The notes below the pieces were generated by a model. The model was given only the letters and a program-made list of their open reading frames with translations, did no database searches and had not been told where the DNA came from. Positions 38,756-46,801 of a stretch of 64,000 nucleotides of DNA are shown in pieces. Within the stretch, counting starts at the first letter, position 1. Each line of letters begins with the position of its first letter. The position numbers were made by a program, and so were the translations under genes. This DNA comes from Polaromonas sp. (GTDB lineage Bacteria > Pseudomonadota > Gammaproteobacteria > Burkholderiales > Burkholderiaceae_C): assembly GCF_012927455.1 (NCBI RefSeq), contig NZ_JABBPE010000016.1, positions 496,001 to 560,000 on the forward strand. The letters are read 5' to 3'.

Positions 38756-39592
38756 TTATTGGCCGCTCACTTGGGAATGTCCGTTTTTCTCAAGAATTTG
38801 CTTGCCCACGGGCGATTGCACAAAAGCCATAAATTGCTGCACCAGCGGGGTGGTCTTCGGGGCGCTGACGAAACTGAAGGTTTTGAAGTAGCGGTAGCTG
38901 CCATCGTCCAGCGTTTGCAGGCTGGGAACCACACCGTCCAACGTCAGCGGCTGGAGCGCCCGTTGTTCAGAAATGATCTGCGCCAGCGTGCTGGTGCCGA
39001 AGGCGCCGGGTATGGTTTGCAGGCTATGCGCATTGGCCTGGTCGGTAATCTCGATGAGCAAGCCCGCTTGAGCCTGTGCGGTTTCGACCGCCCGCTGCAT
39101 CGCGGGGGACAGGCTTTTGGCGAGGTCGGTATCCGAGTCGCCCGCAGGACGCAGCACCAATCGCAGCACCCGGCCATCGGGCCAGGTCTTGGTGTCGCCT
39201 GAATAGATGCTGAGCAGTTCGCGCTGGGTAATGGCCGATACCTTCGTGGCGGCGGCTGTGGCAAAGACGAACGGGGTTCGCGCATAGTCGGTTGCCACTG
39301 CGCCCTCGCCACGCTCCGCCTCTTTCAGCGGGCGGCTGATGACGGCCAGATCGATCGCGCCGGCCAGTACGGCCTTGATGCCGCCACCGCTTCCCAGGCT
39401 GGGAATCACGACGACCGTGGCGTAAGGAGGAACTTTCCTGAAGGCATCTCCCAGGATTTGCAGGGTCGCCAGCGCCCCGCCGGAGCCGCCGATGCGAATT
39501 TTTGCGGCGGCAGGTGCTGCCTGTTCGGCATTGCCAACAGCGGGAAAAATCAACAACGCCAACAACAGCGTGCGGGTCGTCCAATGAAGCAT
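38756..39592 (-). CDS. PstS-like periplasmic phosphate/anion-binding-type protein
   Basis: A 278-residue exported protein (signal peptide ~1-22, ending GNA) of the PBP-like/PstS-like class: IRIGGSGGALATLQILGDAF, PSLGSGGGIKAVLAGAIDLA, then SRPLKEAE and YSGDTKTWPDG. The Gly/Ser-rich first loop is the type that grips phosphate or a similar oxyanion. No Pst permease or ATPase genes are nearby; instead three kinases follow, the first after 10 bases. A role as a sensor co-receptor rather than a transport protein is inferred from context only. Confidence 0.82.
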   Translation of the reverse strand: MLHWTTRTLLLALLIFPAVGNAEQAAPAAAKIRIGGSGGALATLQILGDAFRKVPPYATVVVIPSLGSGGGIKAVLAGAIDLAVISRPLKEAERGEGAVATDYARTPFVFATAAATKVSAITQRELLSIYSGDTKTWPDGRVLRLVLRPAGDSDTDLAKSLSPAMQRAVETAQAQAGLLIEITDQANAHSLQTIPGAFGTSTLAQIISEQRALQPLTLDGVVPSLQTLDDGSYRYFKTFSFVSAPKTTPLVQQFMAFVQSPVGKQILEKNGHSQVSGQ

Positions 39593-39663
39593 GAAAAAGT
39601 CCTTTAGAAGGTAGTGCAGGTTCGCCTTGTTCGACTGGAATCGACCTAAAGGTATTTTTCTGT

Positions 39664-39700
39664 AATAGTTAGTTCTATTTAGTAATAAGCTGTAACTATT
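39664..39700. promoter_or_regulatory. AT-rich inverted repeat upstream of the kinase locus
   Basis: AATAGTTA (39664-39671) and TAACTATT (39693-39700) are a perfect 8-bp inverted repeat, each followed by a TCTAT element. It is 72 bases upstream of the binding-protein start, in an AT-rich stretch that is unusual for this region, and may hold the locus promoter and an operator. Confidence 0.45.
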
Positions 39701-39765
39701 GGCTCTATCGAGTGTAATCGCTTACGTCGGTGAAAGCGACAGCGGCGCAACCGCTACGTGATGCG

Positions 39766-40725
39766 TTACAGGGTTTGCGTCACCAGCGAGGCCGCAGCGA
39801 CCCGCTTTAGCGCCGCCGTCAGCGCGTCCAGCACTTCGGACTGCAGATTCCAGCAGTGCCAGTAAAGCTGGATAGGCAGCGTGATCGCGGGCGCAATATT
39901 GACCAGCAGGCCCTGCTCCAGCAGGCCCTGCGTCAGCAGGCGCGGCACTACGGCGACGCCCCAGCCCGCCAGCACCGCGCGCACTTGGCCTTCCGACGAA
40001 GGCATGAACAGCTGGTTGAGCATCACGCGCTTGAGCCCGAAGGCCTTGCTAACAAACTCGCTTTGCATGTCGTCCTTGCGGTTAAACGCTACAAAGGGCA
40101 CATCGCGAAAGTTGTGGGCTGTCAGCAAACCCGCCGCAGCATCAGTGCTGCCGCCGGCCCCGCCCAAGCCACCCAGCCGTTCCTGTGCCAAGGCCGGGGC
40201 CGCCACGGCCACGTACTCCATTGCGCCCAGCGCCACCACCTTGCAGCCGCGCAGCGCCTGCTTGAGCGTGGTGACACAGCCCAGCACCTGGCCCTGGCGC
40301 AGCCACTCGTGGGTGAAGTCCTGGTCGTCGGTGATGATCTCCATCGGCAGGCCCTGCTGCGCCAGCTCCGTCAGTGCCTGAAGCGCCCAGGTGGCAATGC
40401 TGTCGGCATTGATGGCAATCGAGATGCGTTCTTCCTCGCGCGCACCGCCTAGCGAGCTGGGTGCCAGCTCCTGGAGGTCGCGCTCCAGGTCGGCGCGCAG
40501 CAGGCGCAGCATCTTGGTGTGCTTGAGGAGCAACTGGCCCGCCGCAGTCGGCCGCAGCGGGCGGCTGCGCACGATCAGCACGGTGCCAACCTGTGATTCA
40601 AGAGCGCGCAGGCGCTGCGACACCGCCGACTGCGTGATCGACAGGCGCTGCGCCGCCCGCTCAAAGCCGCCTTCCTCGACGATGGCGGCCAGGCATTCGA
40701 GGGCGTCGGGGTCAAAAGTACTCAT
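39766..40725 (-). CDS. argP: LysR-family regulator ArgP
   Basis: A 319-residue LysR-type regulator of the ArgP/IciA branch. N-terminal winged helix: DALECLAAIVEEGGFERAAQ then RLSITQSAVSQRLRALE. The C-terminal domain has the ArgP-like FNRKDDMQSEFV and YWHCWNLQSEVL. AAGGAGG sits 8 bases before the ATG at 40725. ArgP proteins respond to basic amino acids (lysine, arginine). It is divergent from a DadA-type dehydrogenase gene, the probable target. A Gly-rich insert (ERLGGLGGAGGSTDAAAG) is unusual. Confidence 0.88.
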   Translation of the reverse strand: MSTFDPDALECLAAIVEEGGFERAAQRLSITQSAVSQRLRALESQVGTVLIVRSRPLRPTAAGQLLLKHTKMLRLLRADLERDLQELAPSSLGGAREEERISIAINADSIATWALQALTELAQQGLPMEIITDDQDFTHEWLRQGQVLGCVTTLKQALRGCKVVALGAMEYVAVAAPALAQERLGGLGGAGGSTDAAAGLLTAHNFRDVPFVAFNRKDDMQSEFVSKAFGLKRVMLNQLFMPSSEGQVRAVLAGWGVAVVPRLLTQGLLEQGLLVNIAPAITLPIQLYWHCWNLQSEVLDALTAALKRVAAASLVTQTL

Positions 40726-40850
40726 GGCGCAGCCTCCTTGCATTAGTTATTCTGATGAATTCCCTAAGAGTTTAATTTTTCTGTTAATTGAAGGCAACTT
40801 CCTTCACACTGCATTTGCACTGCAAAGTTCAAAATCGCAAAGGGTGTTGC

Positions 40851-42209
40851 ATGAAAGTTGTTGTTTTGGGGGCCGGCATCATCGGCGTCAGCACCGCCTG
40901 GCATCTGCTGGAGCGCGGTCACGATGTCACCGTGGTGGACCGGCAGCTTGACGCCGCGCTGGAAACCAGCTTTGCCAACGCGGCGCAGATCTCCGTCAGC
41001 TACTGCGAGCCCTGGGCCAATCGGGACGCCCCTTGGAAGGCGCTCAAATGGATGTTTCGCGACGATGCGCCGCTGCTGTTTCGCCCGCAACTGCCCTTCG
41101 GCGAAGGCTGGCAACAGTGGCGCTGGGGCCTGCAGTTCTTGGGCCAGTGCAACGACCGCGCTTTTGAGCGCAATGTGCAGCAGCTGGTGGCGCTGGGCGC
41201 CTACAGCCACAGCGCGCTCAAGGAGGTGGTGGGCGCCACCGGCATCGAGTACCACAGGCTCGAACGCGGCATTGCGCACTACTACACCGAACAAAAATCA
41301 TTTGACACCGCCGCCGACGCGGCCGCCTTGATGCGCAAATATGGCGTGGAGCGCCGCGTCGTCAGCACCGCCGAACTGCTCGCCATCGAGCCGGCCTTGC
41401 GCGCCTTTGGGCCGCAGATTGTCGGCGGCACCTACACCGCCAGCGACGAGAGTGGCGATGCCCATGTCTTCACGCAGGCGCTGGCCGGCCGCTGCGCCGA
41501 GCGCGGCGCCCAGTTCCTCTACGGGCACGATGTGGAAGGCTTTGAAAAATCCGGCGATGCTATTGAATCAATAGCTGTTCGCGCACGCCCCTCAATGGCT
41601 GGCGGCCTAAATGATGCCAAATTGCGGCATTTGAAGGCCGCCGCCGTGGTGGTGGCCTGCGGCTCTTACAGCGCGCCGCTGCTGCGCACCGTCGGCGTCG
41701 ACCTGCCGATCTACCCCGGCAAAGGCTACAGCGCCACCTTCAAGCTGCTCAAGCCGGACGCCGCGCCTTATGTCAGCATGATTGACGACCAGGTCAAGTG
41801 CGCGCTCAGCCGCCTGGGCGACCACCTGCGCGTGGCCGGCACGATAGAGGTCGGCGGCTATGACCTGTCACTGGACACGCCGCTGGCCAAAGCGCGCTGC
41901 CGCATGCTGGCCAGGCGCATCGAAGAAGTACTGCCCGGCGTTTGCGATACACGGCTGGAGGAAGACGGCGGCACGCCGAACTTCTGGACCGGCCTGCGCC
42001 CCGCCACGCCGACCAACATCCCGTATATCGGTCAAACCCCGGTGCGCGGGCTGTGGGTCAACGCCGGCCACGGCACGCTGGGCTGGACCCATGGCGCGGG
42101 CTCGGGCAAAGCGCTGGCCGAACTGATCAGCGGAGAAGTGCCCAACATGGCGTTTGGCTTTTACGGCTTTGCGCATAGGGCTCCTGGGCGCCGCCTGTCG
42201 CCGATCTGA
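40851..42209 (+). CDS. dadA: D-amino acid dehydrogenase DadA-type, with in-frame repeat insertion
   Basis: A 452-residue FAD enzyme: dinucleotide motif GAGIIG (7-12), TSFANAAQISVSYCEPWANR, and the C-terminal WTGLRPATPTNIPYIG and WVNAGHGTLGWTHGAGSG. It oxidises D-amino acids to keto acids at the membrane, feeding electrons to quinone. Codons 237-262 (41559-41637) are a copy of the dispersed repeat read straight through, making the protein about 20-25 residues longer than typical DadA (415-434). Divergent from argP with a 125-base spacer. Confidence 0.9.
   Translation: MKVVVLGAGIIGVSTAWHLLERGHDVTVVDRQLDAALETSFANAAQISVSYCEPWANRDAPWKALKWMFRDDAPLLFRPQLPFGEGWQQWRWGLQFLGQCNDRAFERNVQQLVALGAYSHSALKEVVGATGIEYHRLERGIAHYYTEQKSFDTAADAAALMRKYGVERRVVSTAELLAIEPALRAFGPQIVGGTYTASDESGDAHVFTQALAGRCAERGAQFLYGHDVEGFEKSGDAIESIAVRARPSMAGGLNDAKLRHLKAAAVVVACGSYSAPLLRTVGVDLPIYPGKGYSATFKLLKPDAAPYVSMIDDQVKCALSRLGDHLRVAGTIEVGGYDLSLDTPLAKARCRMLARRIEEVLPGVCDTRLEEDGGTPNFWTGLRPATPTNIPYIGQTPVRGLWVNAGHGTLGWTHGAGSGKALAELISGEVPNMAFGFYGFAHRAPGRRLSPI
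41559..41637 (+). repeat. Dispersed repeat, copy 6, long form inside dadA
   Basis: Begins with the perfect palindrome GCTATTGAATCAATAGC, then the GCCC..GGC part and the third hairpin ATGCCAAATTGCGGCAT. It starts exactly at a codon boundary, has no stop in the gene's frame and encodes AIESIAVRARPSMAGG and following residues. Confidence 0.85.
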
Positions 42210-42339
42210 GTCCGCCGGCCGACGACGCGGCTGAAGTGAACGTAAAAAGCCCCACTGTCTAATCTGGCGCTTTTCCCCTACAGCTGTTGCCCGGCAGCGC
42301 TGACAGCGCCCCTCGCTCGGGCGCGCCATACTTTCGAGC

Positions 42340-42654
42340 ATGAGTACAAATCGATCAATTCCTGCCACGCCGAATTCACTCCCAGACGATGCTGCCCAGC
42401 TAACGGCAGGCAAGGGCATGCCCAACAAACAGCCGCGGCCGCAAAAACCGCTGGCGGGCCGCCACGAAACGCAGCAAGACCGCTCGGACGAGGCCAGCCT
42501 GGAGTTGCCCCATGAGCGTGATCAGGCCACTGACATGACGGCCGCAAAGCCCGATCCCAGGGTCAAGCAGGCGGCCAAAGATGTGGCCGGCGGCTTGAGC
42601 GACACCAGCAAGGGCATCGAGATGGATAAAGCCTACAAGAAACTGGGAAATTGA
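42340..42654 (+). CDS. Small disordered hypothetical protein
   Basis: A 104-residue hydrophilic protein rich in Pro, Asp, Lys and Gln (NKQPRPQKPLAGRHETQQD; AKPDPRVKQAAKDVAGGLSD), without hydrophobic core, signal or motif. Codon usage and the steady reading frame between two annotated genes support it as real, and the C-terminal VKQAAKDVAGGLSDTSKGIE has the look of a short conserved helix. No clear ribosome-binding site. Function unknown. Confidence 0.65.
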   Translation: MSTNRSIPATPNSLPDDAAQLTAGKGMPNKQPRPQKPLAGRHETQQDRSDEASLELPHERDQATDMTAAKPDPRVKQAAKDVAGGLSDTSKGIEMDKAYKKLGN

Positions 42655-42699
42655 TGCCCAAGTGCTGTTAGCGCCAAAGCCCGATCGAAAGCCTTGTTA

Positions 42700-42748
42700 G
42701 CTATTGATTTAATAGCTGCCATCGCCCGTACTGTATGGGCTAGAAACC
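42700..42748 (+). repeat. Dispersed two-hairpin repeat, copy 7
   Basis: GCTATTGATTTAATAGC palindrome followed by CGCCCGTACTGTATGGGC and TAGAAACC. It lies in the 263-base gap between the small hypothetical gene and the esterase gene; I see no other feature in that gap. Confidence 0.88.
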
Positions 42749-42917
42749 TTTTCTATTAAAAATTTGCAGTAACGGCAGGCCCAGCGGCCCGCATACGCTA
42801 GCCTGGCAGGTCAGAAAGCAACGGCCCATTGCTCTGCTTGTCCTACAGGGCTGTCGCTAGAAAGCGCTATCCTTTGTTGCACTGCAGCAATTTATTGCGT
42901 TTAAGCAAGTTTTTCAT

Positions 42918-44216
42918 ATGTCCTTATCTATCAGCAAACTATTTAAAGCATCGCAACTGACCCGTGGCGGGCGTTGGGTGCAGGCTAACTACGTGCTTCG
43001 CAAGGTGCTGGGACTGGCCAAAACCCCCTTGGCCAGCGCGTCTCTACCGCTTACTCCGGCTGCGCGCTCAGGCACTGCGCAAATCGTGCCGGCCGGCCCA
43101 GTCGTGGTGACGCCGCCGCTGCGCGAGAGCCAGTCCGAGCCGGCCAACGACGACGCTTTTGCACCAAGCCCGCCGCCGCAGCTTTACCTTGAGCGCGAAC
43201 CCGCCAGTGAACCGCTCAGCGAGCCAGCCAGTCCTGCGCCAACGCCTCGGCCCGCCAGCTTTACCCGGCACACCTTTCAGTTTGCCAACACACCGTACGC
43301 TTACCGGCTTTACCGGCCGGCCCAGGCCGATAGCGGCACCCCGTCTGCACCCTTGCCGCTGGTCATCATGCTGCACGGCTGCAAGCAGGATGCCGCCGAC
43401 TTCGCGCAGGGCACGGCGATGAACGAGCTGGCCGAGCAGCACGCCTGCATCGTGCTGTACCCCGAGCAGCAGGCCAAGGCCAACGCCCTGCGCTGCTGGA
43501 ACTGGTTTGACACCGCGCACCAGGGCCGCGACGTTGGCGAGCCCGGCATGCTGGCGGCGCTGACACGCAAGGTACTCAAAAACCACAATGCCGACCCGGC
43601 GCGGGTTTACATAGCCGGGCTGTCAGCCGGTGGCGCGATGGCTGCCGTCATGGCCGGGATTTACCCTGAGCTGTATGCCGCGGTGGGCGTGCACTCGGGC
43701 GTTCCGACAGGTGCCGCCAGCGGCGTGATTTCGGCGCTCAGCGTCATGCGGCGTGGCGCCAGACCGGCGGCGCCCACAGGCGCACCCGAAAGCGCGATGC
43801 CGACGATCGTTTTCCACGGCGGTGCGGACCGGACGGTGCACCCGGAAAACGGCGAACAGATCGTCAACGCCGCACTTTCGACACTGGACGCTTGCGGCCT
43901 GATTTTGAAAAAGGCCGAAGTTGCGCAAGACGGCGCGACCTGCCCGGCTGGCGATGCCAGTGAAAAGGTTGATGACGCGGCAGCAGCTGGCCGGGACGCG
44001 TTTCGCACCGTTTACAGCGCCGCGGACGGCAAGTCTTATGTCGAATACTGGGAAGTGGGCACCGGGCCGCACGCTTGGTCAGGCGGCAACCCGGCCGGTT
44101 CGTTCACCGACCCGCAGGGCCCGGATGCGTCGCGGGCGATGTTGGCGTTCTTTTTGCAGCACAGCAAGCACGCCGGCAATGGCCACAACGCTTGGCCGGC
44201 CAGCGCGCAAAACTAG
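42918..44216 (+). CDS. PHB depolymerase-family esterase
   Basis: A 432-residue alpha/beta-hydrolase of the esterase_PHB family. A Pro/Ser/Glu-rich linker (about 70-115) separates a basic N-terminus from the catalytic domain (~116-425). The triad can be placed: Ser236 in GLSAGGAM, Asp304 in FHGGADRTVHPEN, His385 in GPHAWSGG; the oxyanion region is MLHGCKQDAADF. No classical signal peptide, so it may act on intracellular polyhydroxybutyrate or on polyphenol/feruloyl esters like related enzymes. Its TAG stop shares CTAG with the stop of the next gene. Confidence 0.88.
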   Translation: MSLSISKLFKASQLTRGGRWVQANYVLRKVLGLAKTPLASASLPLTPAARSGTAQIVPAGPVVVTPPLRESQSEPANDDAFAPSPPPQLYLEREPASEPLSEPASPAPTPRPASFTRHTFQFANTPYAYRLYRPAQADSGTPSAPLPLVIMLHGCKQDAADFAQGTAMNELAEQHACIVLYPEQQAKANALRCWNWFDTAHQGRDVGEPGMLAALTRKVLKNHNADPARVYIAGLSAGGAMAAVMAGIYPELYAAVGVHSGVPTGAASGVISALSVMRRGARPAAPTGAPESAMPTIVFHGGADRTVHPENGEQIVNAALSTLDACGLILKKAEVAQDGATCPAGDASEKVDDAAAAGRDAFRTVYSAADGKSYVEYWEVGTGPHAWSGGNPAGSFTDPQGPDASRAMLAFFLQHSKHAGNGHNAWPASAQN

Positions 44217-45079
44217 CGCAACAGCGTTTCCCGGCTGCGCGGCATGGCGGGCAGATCCTGCGCCACGCCGACGCGCTTGCCGGCCCAGCGCAACAAGTCA
44301 TGCCACATCTCGCTGATCTCGCGGTCCAGCGGCGTGCGGGTTGAATTGGGCAGCTCTATGGTGACGACCGGCACGCCCTTGTGCACACCGCCGTAGTTGC
44401 CCAGCGAACCCGGGAAGATGCCGACCTGATCGAGATACAAGCGGCCGAGTTTGGTCGGTGGCACTGACGGCCCGTCAAAGTCAAGCACGCCGTAGGGCGC
44501 ATGAATGCTGACAATCAGATCGGGCTTGAAGCGCTGGATCTGGTCGTGCAAAAAGCGGGTTTCGGGCTCGGACAGCGGGGTGGGGCCGGGCCAGCGACGC
44601 GGATCTTTGCCGGTGCGCTTTTCCCAGTAATTCTTGGCTTCGCGCGTCCAGTTGGGGGTGGGAAAGTTGCGGTTTAAATCGACGCCATGGCCGTTGACGC
44701 GGCTCGGTGGCTGGCTCAGCAGGCCATCGGGGTTGAGCACCGGCACAAAGCGCCAGTGGATGGCCTGCGCGCCGCCGGATCCTTGCGCGGCCAGCTTGAT
44801 CCAGTGAAATGGCAGCGCCGCCGAAGACAGCTCATCGCCATGAATGCCACCCACCACCAGCACGCGCAGATTGGCCTGGCTGGGCCGGATATCGCGGCTC
44901 CAGAGCATTTTCCCCGCGACCGAGCGGACACCCGTGGACTGCAATTTTGCGGCCTCGCACAAAGCCCGTGAAAGATTCGGCAGTTTGACCGCGAACTCAG
45001 CGCAAGGCGAGGCGGCGTGAGCGACTGATGCTATTGAAAAAAGAGCAAACAAAAAGGCGTGAAGGCGGCTAAAAAACAT
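44213..45079 (-). CDS. M14-family zinc carboxypeptidase (murein peptide amidase-like), exported
   Basis: A 288-residue protein with a signal peptide (MFFSRLHAFLFALF..., cleavage near AHAASP, residue 22). Zinc ligands are His80 and Glu83 in GGIHGDE and His193 in VSIHAPYG; the catalytic Glu is E242 in VVTIELPNS; NPDG and DLNRNFP complete the M14 pattern. This set matches MpaA-type enzymes that cut murein tripeptide bonds; here it would act in the periplasm. ATG 45079 chosen because it starts the signal peptide. Convergent with the esterase gene, stops overlapping. Confidence 0.88.
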   Translation of the reverse strand: MFFSRLHAFLFALFSIASVAHAASPCAEFAVKLPNLSRALCEAAKLQSTGVRSVAGKMLWSRDIRPSQANLRVLVVGGIHGDELSSAALPFHWIKLAAQGSGGAQAIHWRFVPVLNPDGLLSQPPSRVNGHGVDLNRNFPTPNWTREAKNYWEKRTGKDPRRWPGPTPLSEPETRFLHDQIQRFKPDLIVSIHAPYGVLDFDGPSVPPTKLGRLYLDQVGIFPGSLGNYGGVHKGVPVVTIELPNSTRTPLDREISEMWHDLLRWAGKRVGVAQDLPAMPRSRETLLR

Positions 45080-45213
45080 GCCCGCAAGTGTAACTGCGCA
45101 CCTGCCGGGGGCCGCAACCGCGCAGCCCGTCAACCTCGGCTTGATCACAGGATTGAGGGAGGTACGCATCGAGCAGTAGGCGTTCATGCCGGGCTTCAGT
45201 TAAATTAGCGCTT

Positions 45214-45732
45214 ATGTTGTCATCCGCCTCACGTCGCCACGCCAGCCGTCCCAGCTTTTCGCCCCAAGAGTTTCGCGCGTCGCTGGCGATGTTTGCCACC
45301 GGCGTCACCATCGTCACCGCGCGTACGGCGGCTGGCGAACTGGTCGGGCTGACCGCCAATTCCTTTAATTCGGTATCGCTGAACCCGCCGCTGGTGCTTT
45401 GGAGCCTGGCGCAGGCCGCCGGCTCGATGGTGGCGCTGAGCACCGGCTCCCACTACGCCATCAACATTCTGGCGGCCGACCAGATAGCGTTGGCCGAGCG
45501 CTTTGCCAGCAAGGGCGGGGACCGCTGGAAGGACGTGGTGTTCAGCGAAGGCGCGGGTGGCGCGCCGCTGCTGAACGGCGCCGCCGCCACCTTTGAATGC
45601 TTTAACCGCAGCCGTTATGAAGAAGGCGACCATGTGATTTTTGTCGGCGAGGTGGAGCGCTGCAGTCACCGCGCCGGCGCCGCGCCCCTGCTGTTTCATG
45701 GCGGCAGGTTTTACACCGAGCACCCCTTGTGA
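45214..45732 (+). CDS. Flavin reductase-like domain protein
   Basis: A 172-residue flavin reductase (FMN-binding split-barrel) protein: FRASLAMFATGVTIVTAR, the FMN-contact LTANSFNSVSLNPPLVLWSL and HYAINILAADQ, and a C-terminal FHGGRFYTEHPL. The family supplies reduced FMN to two-component monooxygenases. No partner oxygenase gene adjoins it. Divergent from the M14 peptidase gene and 58 bases before a DMT-type transporter gene on the same strand. Confidence 0.9.
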   Translation: MLSSASRRHASRPSFSPQEFRASLAMFATGVTIVTARTAAGELVGLTANSFNSVSLNPPLVLWSLAQAAGSMVALSTGSHYAINILAADQIALAERFASKGGDRWKDVVFSEGAGGAPLLNGAAATFECFNRSRYEEGDHVIFVGEVERCSHRAGAAPLLFHGGRFYTEHPL

Positions 45733-45790
45733 GCCGGCGCTGGTTGCCTGCCGCCAAACGGCGGCTGTGCGTTGTCGGCAGTCTGAAACC

Positions 45791-46693
45791 ATGAGTGCTC
45801 GCAAACACCATCTGGACGGCCTGGCCGTTTCACTGCTGCTGGCCTGCTGCCTGTTCTGGGGCTTTCAGCAGGTGCTGATCAAGGCCACCCTCCCTGAGAT
45901 ACCGCCCATGTTCCAGGCCTCCTTGCGTCTGGCCGGCGCCACCGCCTTGCTCGGGCTGTGGTGCTGGTGGCGCGGCATTGCGCTGTTTCAGCGCGACGGC
46001 TCGGGGCGCGCCGGCCTGCTGGCAGGCGCGCTGTTCGGCGCCGAATTTGCCTGCATTTACCTTGGCCTGCAGTACACCAGCGCGTCGCGGCTGACGGTGT
46101 TTTTGTACACCTCGCCGTTTTGGGTGGCGGCATTGCTGCCGCTGTGGGTCGCCTCGGAGCGGCTGCAGCGCTGGCAATGGGCCGGCCTGCTGTGCGCCTT
46201 TGTGGCGGTACTGTTTGCCTTGCGCGAGGGCTTCACGGCGGGCTCGGCCGCCATGCTGCGCGGCGACCTGCTGGCGCTGCTGGCCGGCATGCTGTGGGGA
46301 CTCACCACCGTGGTGATTCGCGCCTCCGGCCTGACCCGGATCTCGGCGGAAAAACTGCTGTTTTACCAGCTGGCCGTCAGCGCCCTGGCTTTCCCGGCGC
46401 TGTCGCTAAGTCTGGGTGAAGCCTGGGTCTGGCACTTCAGTGCGTTTGCGCTGACCTCGCTGCTGCTGCAGACGGTGCTAGGCGCGTTTGCCAGCTACCT
46501 GGCCTGGATGTGGATGCTGGGCCACTACCCGGCGACCAGGATTTCCGTCTTTGTTTTCCTCACGCCGCTGTTTGCCCTGCTGTTCGGCGCCTGGTGGTTG
46601 CGCGAAACCGTCACGCCCAGCCTGCTTGCCGCGCTGGCGTTGGTGGCGGCTGGCATTGTGCTGGTCAACCGCAAGCCGCGCGTGATGGGCTGA
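45791..46693 (+). CDS. EamA/DMT-superfamily transporter
   Basis: A 300-residue membrane protein with ten hydrophobic spans in two repeats, each an EamA domain (first from AVSLLLACCLFWGFQQVLIK; second from LLALLAGMLWGLTTVVIRAS). Family members export amino acids or other metabolites; the substrate cannot be read. ATG 45791 gives the normal start; the frame remains open upstream but overlaps the flavin reductase. Probably co-transcribed with the flavin reductase gene. Confidence 0.9.
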   Translation: MSARKHHLDGLAVSLLLACCLFWGFQQVLIKATLPEIPPMFQASLRLAGATALLGLWCWWRGIALFQRDGSGRAGLLAGALFGAEFACIYLGLQYTSASRLTVFLYTSPFWVAALLPLWVASERLQRWQWAGLLCAFVAVLFALREGFTAGSAAMLRGDLLALLAGMLWGLTTVVIRASGLTRISAEKLLFYQLAVSALAFPALSLSLGEAWVWHFSAFALTSLLLQTVLGAFASYLAWMWMLGHYPATRISVFVFLTPLFALLFGAWWLRETVTPSLLAALALVAAGIVLVNRKPRVMG

Positions 46694-46720
46694 GTCGATG
46701 AACCGCAGTCGGTTGTGAAT

Positions 46721-46769
46721 GCTATAAAAATAATAGCTGCTAGCGCCCTGTTTGATTGGGCTACAGGCC
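46721..46769 (+). repeat. Dispersed two-hairpin repeat, copy 8
   Basis: GCTATAAAAATAATAGC palindrome, then GCGCCCTGTTTGATTGGGC and TACAGGCC. It fills most of the gap between the convergent DMT transporter and LysR genes. Confidence 0.85.
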
Positions 46770-46801
46770 TTTTTGTCCCGGAATGGCGAATGCAGCCCGG
46801 T

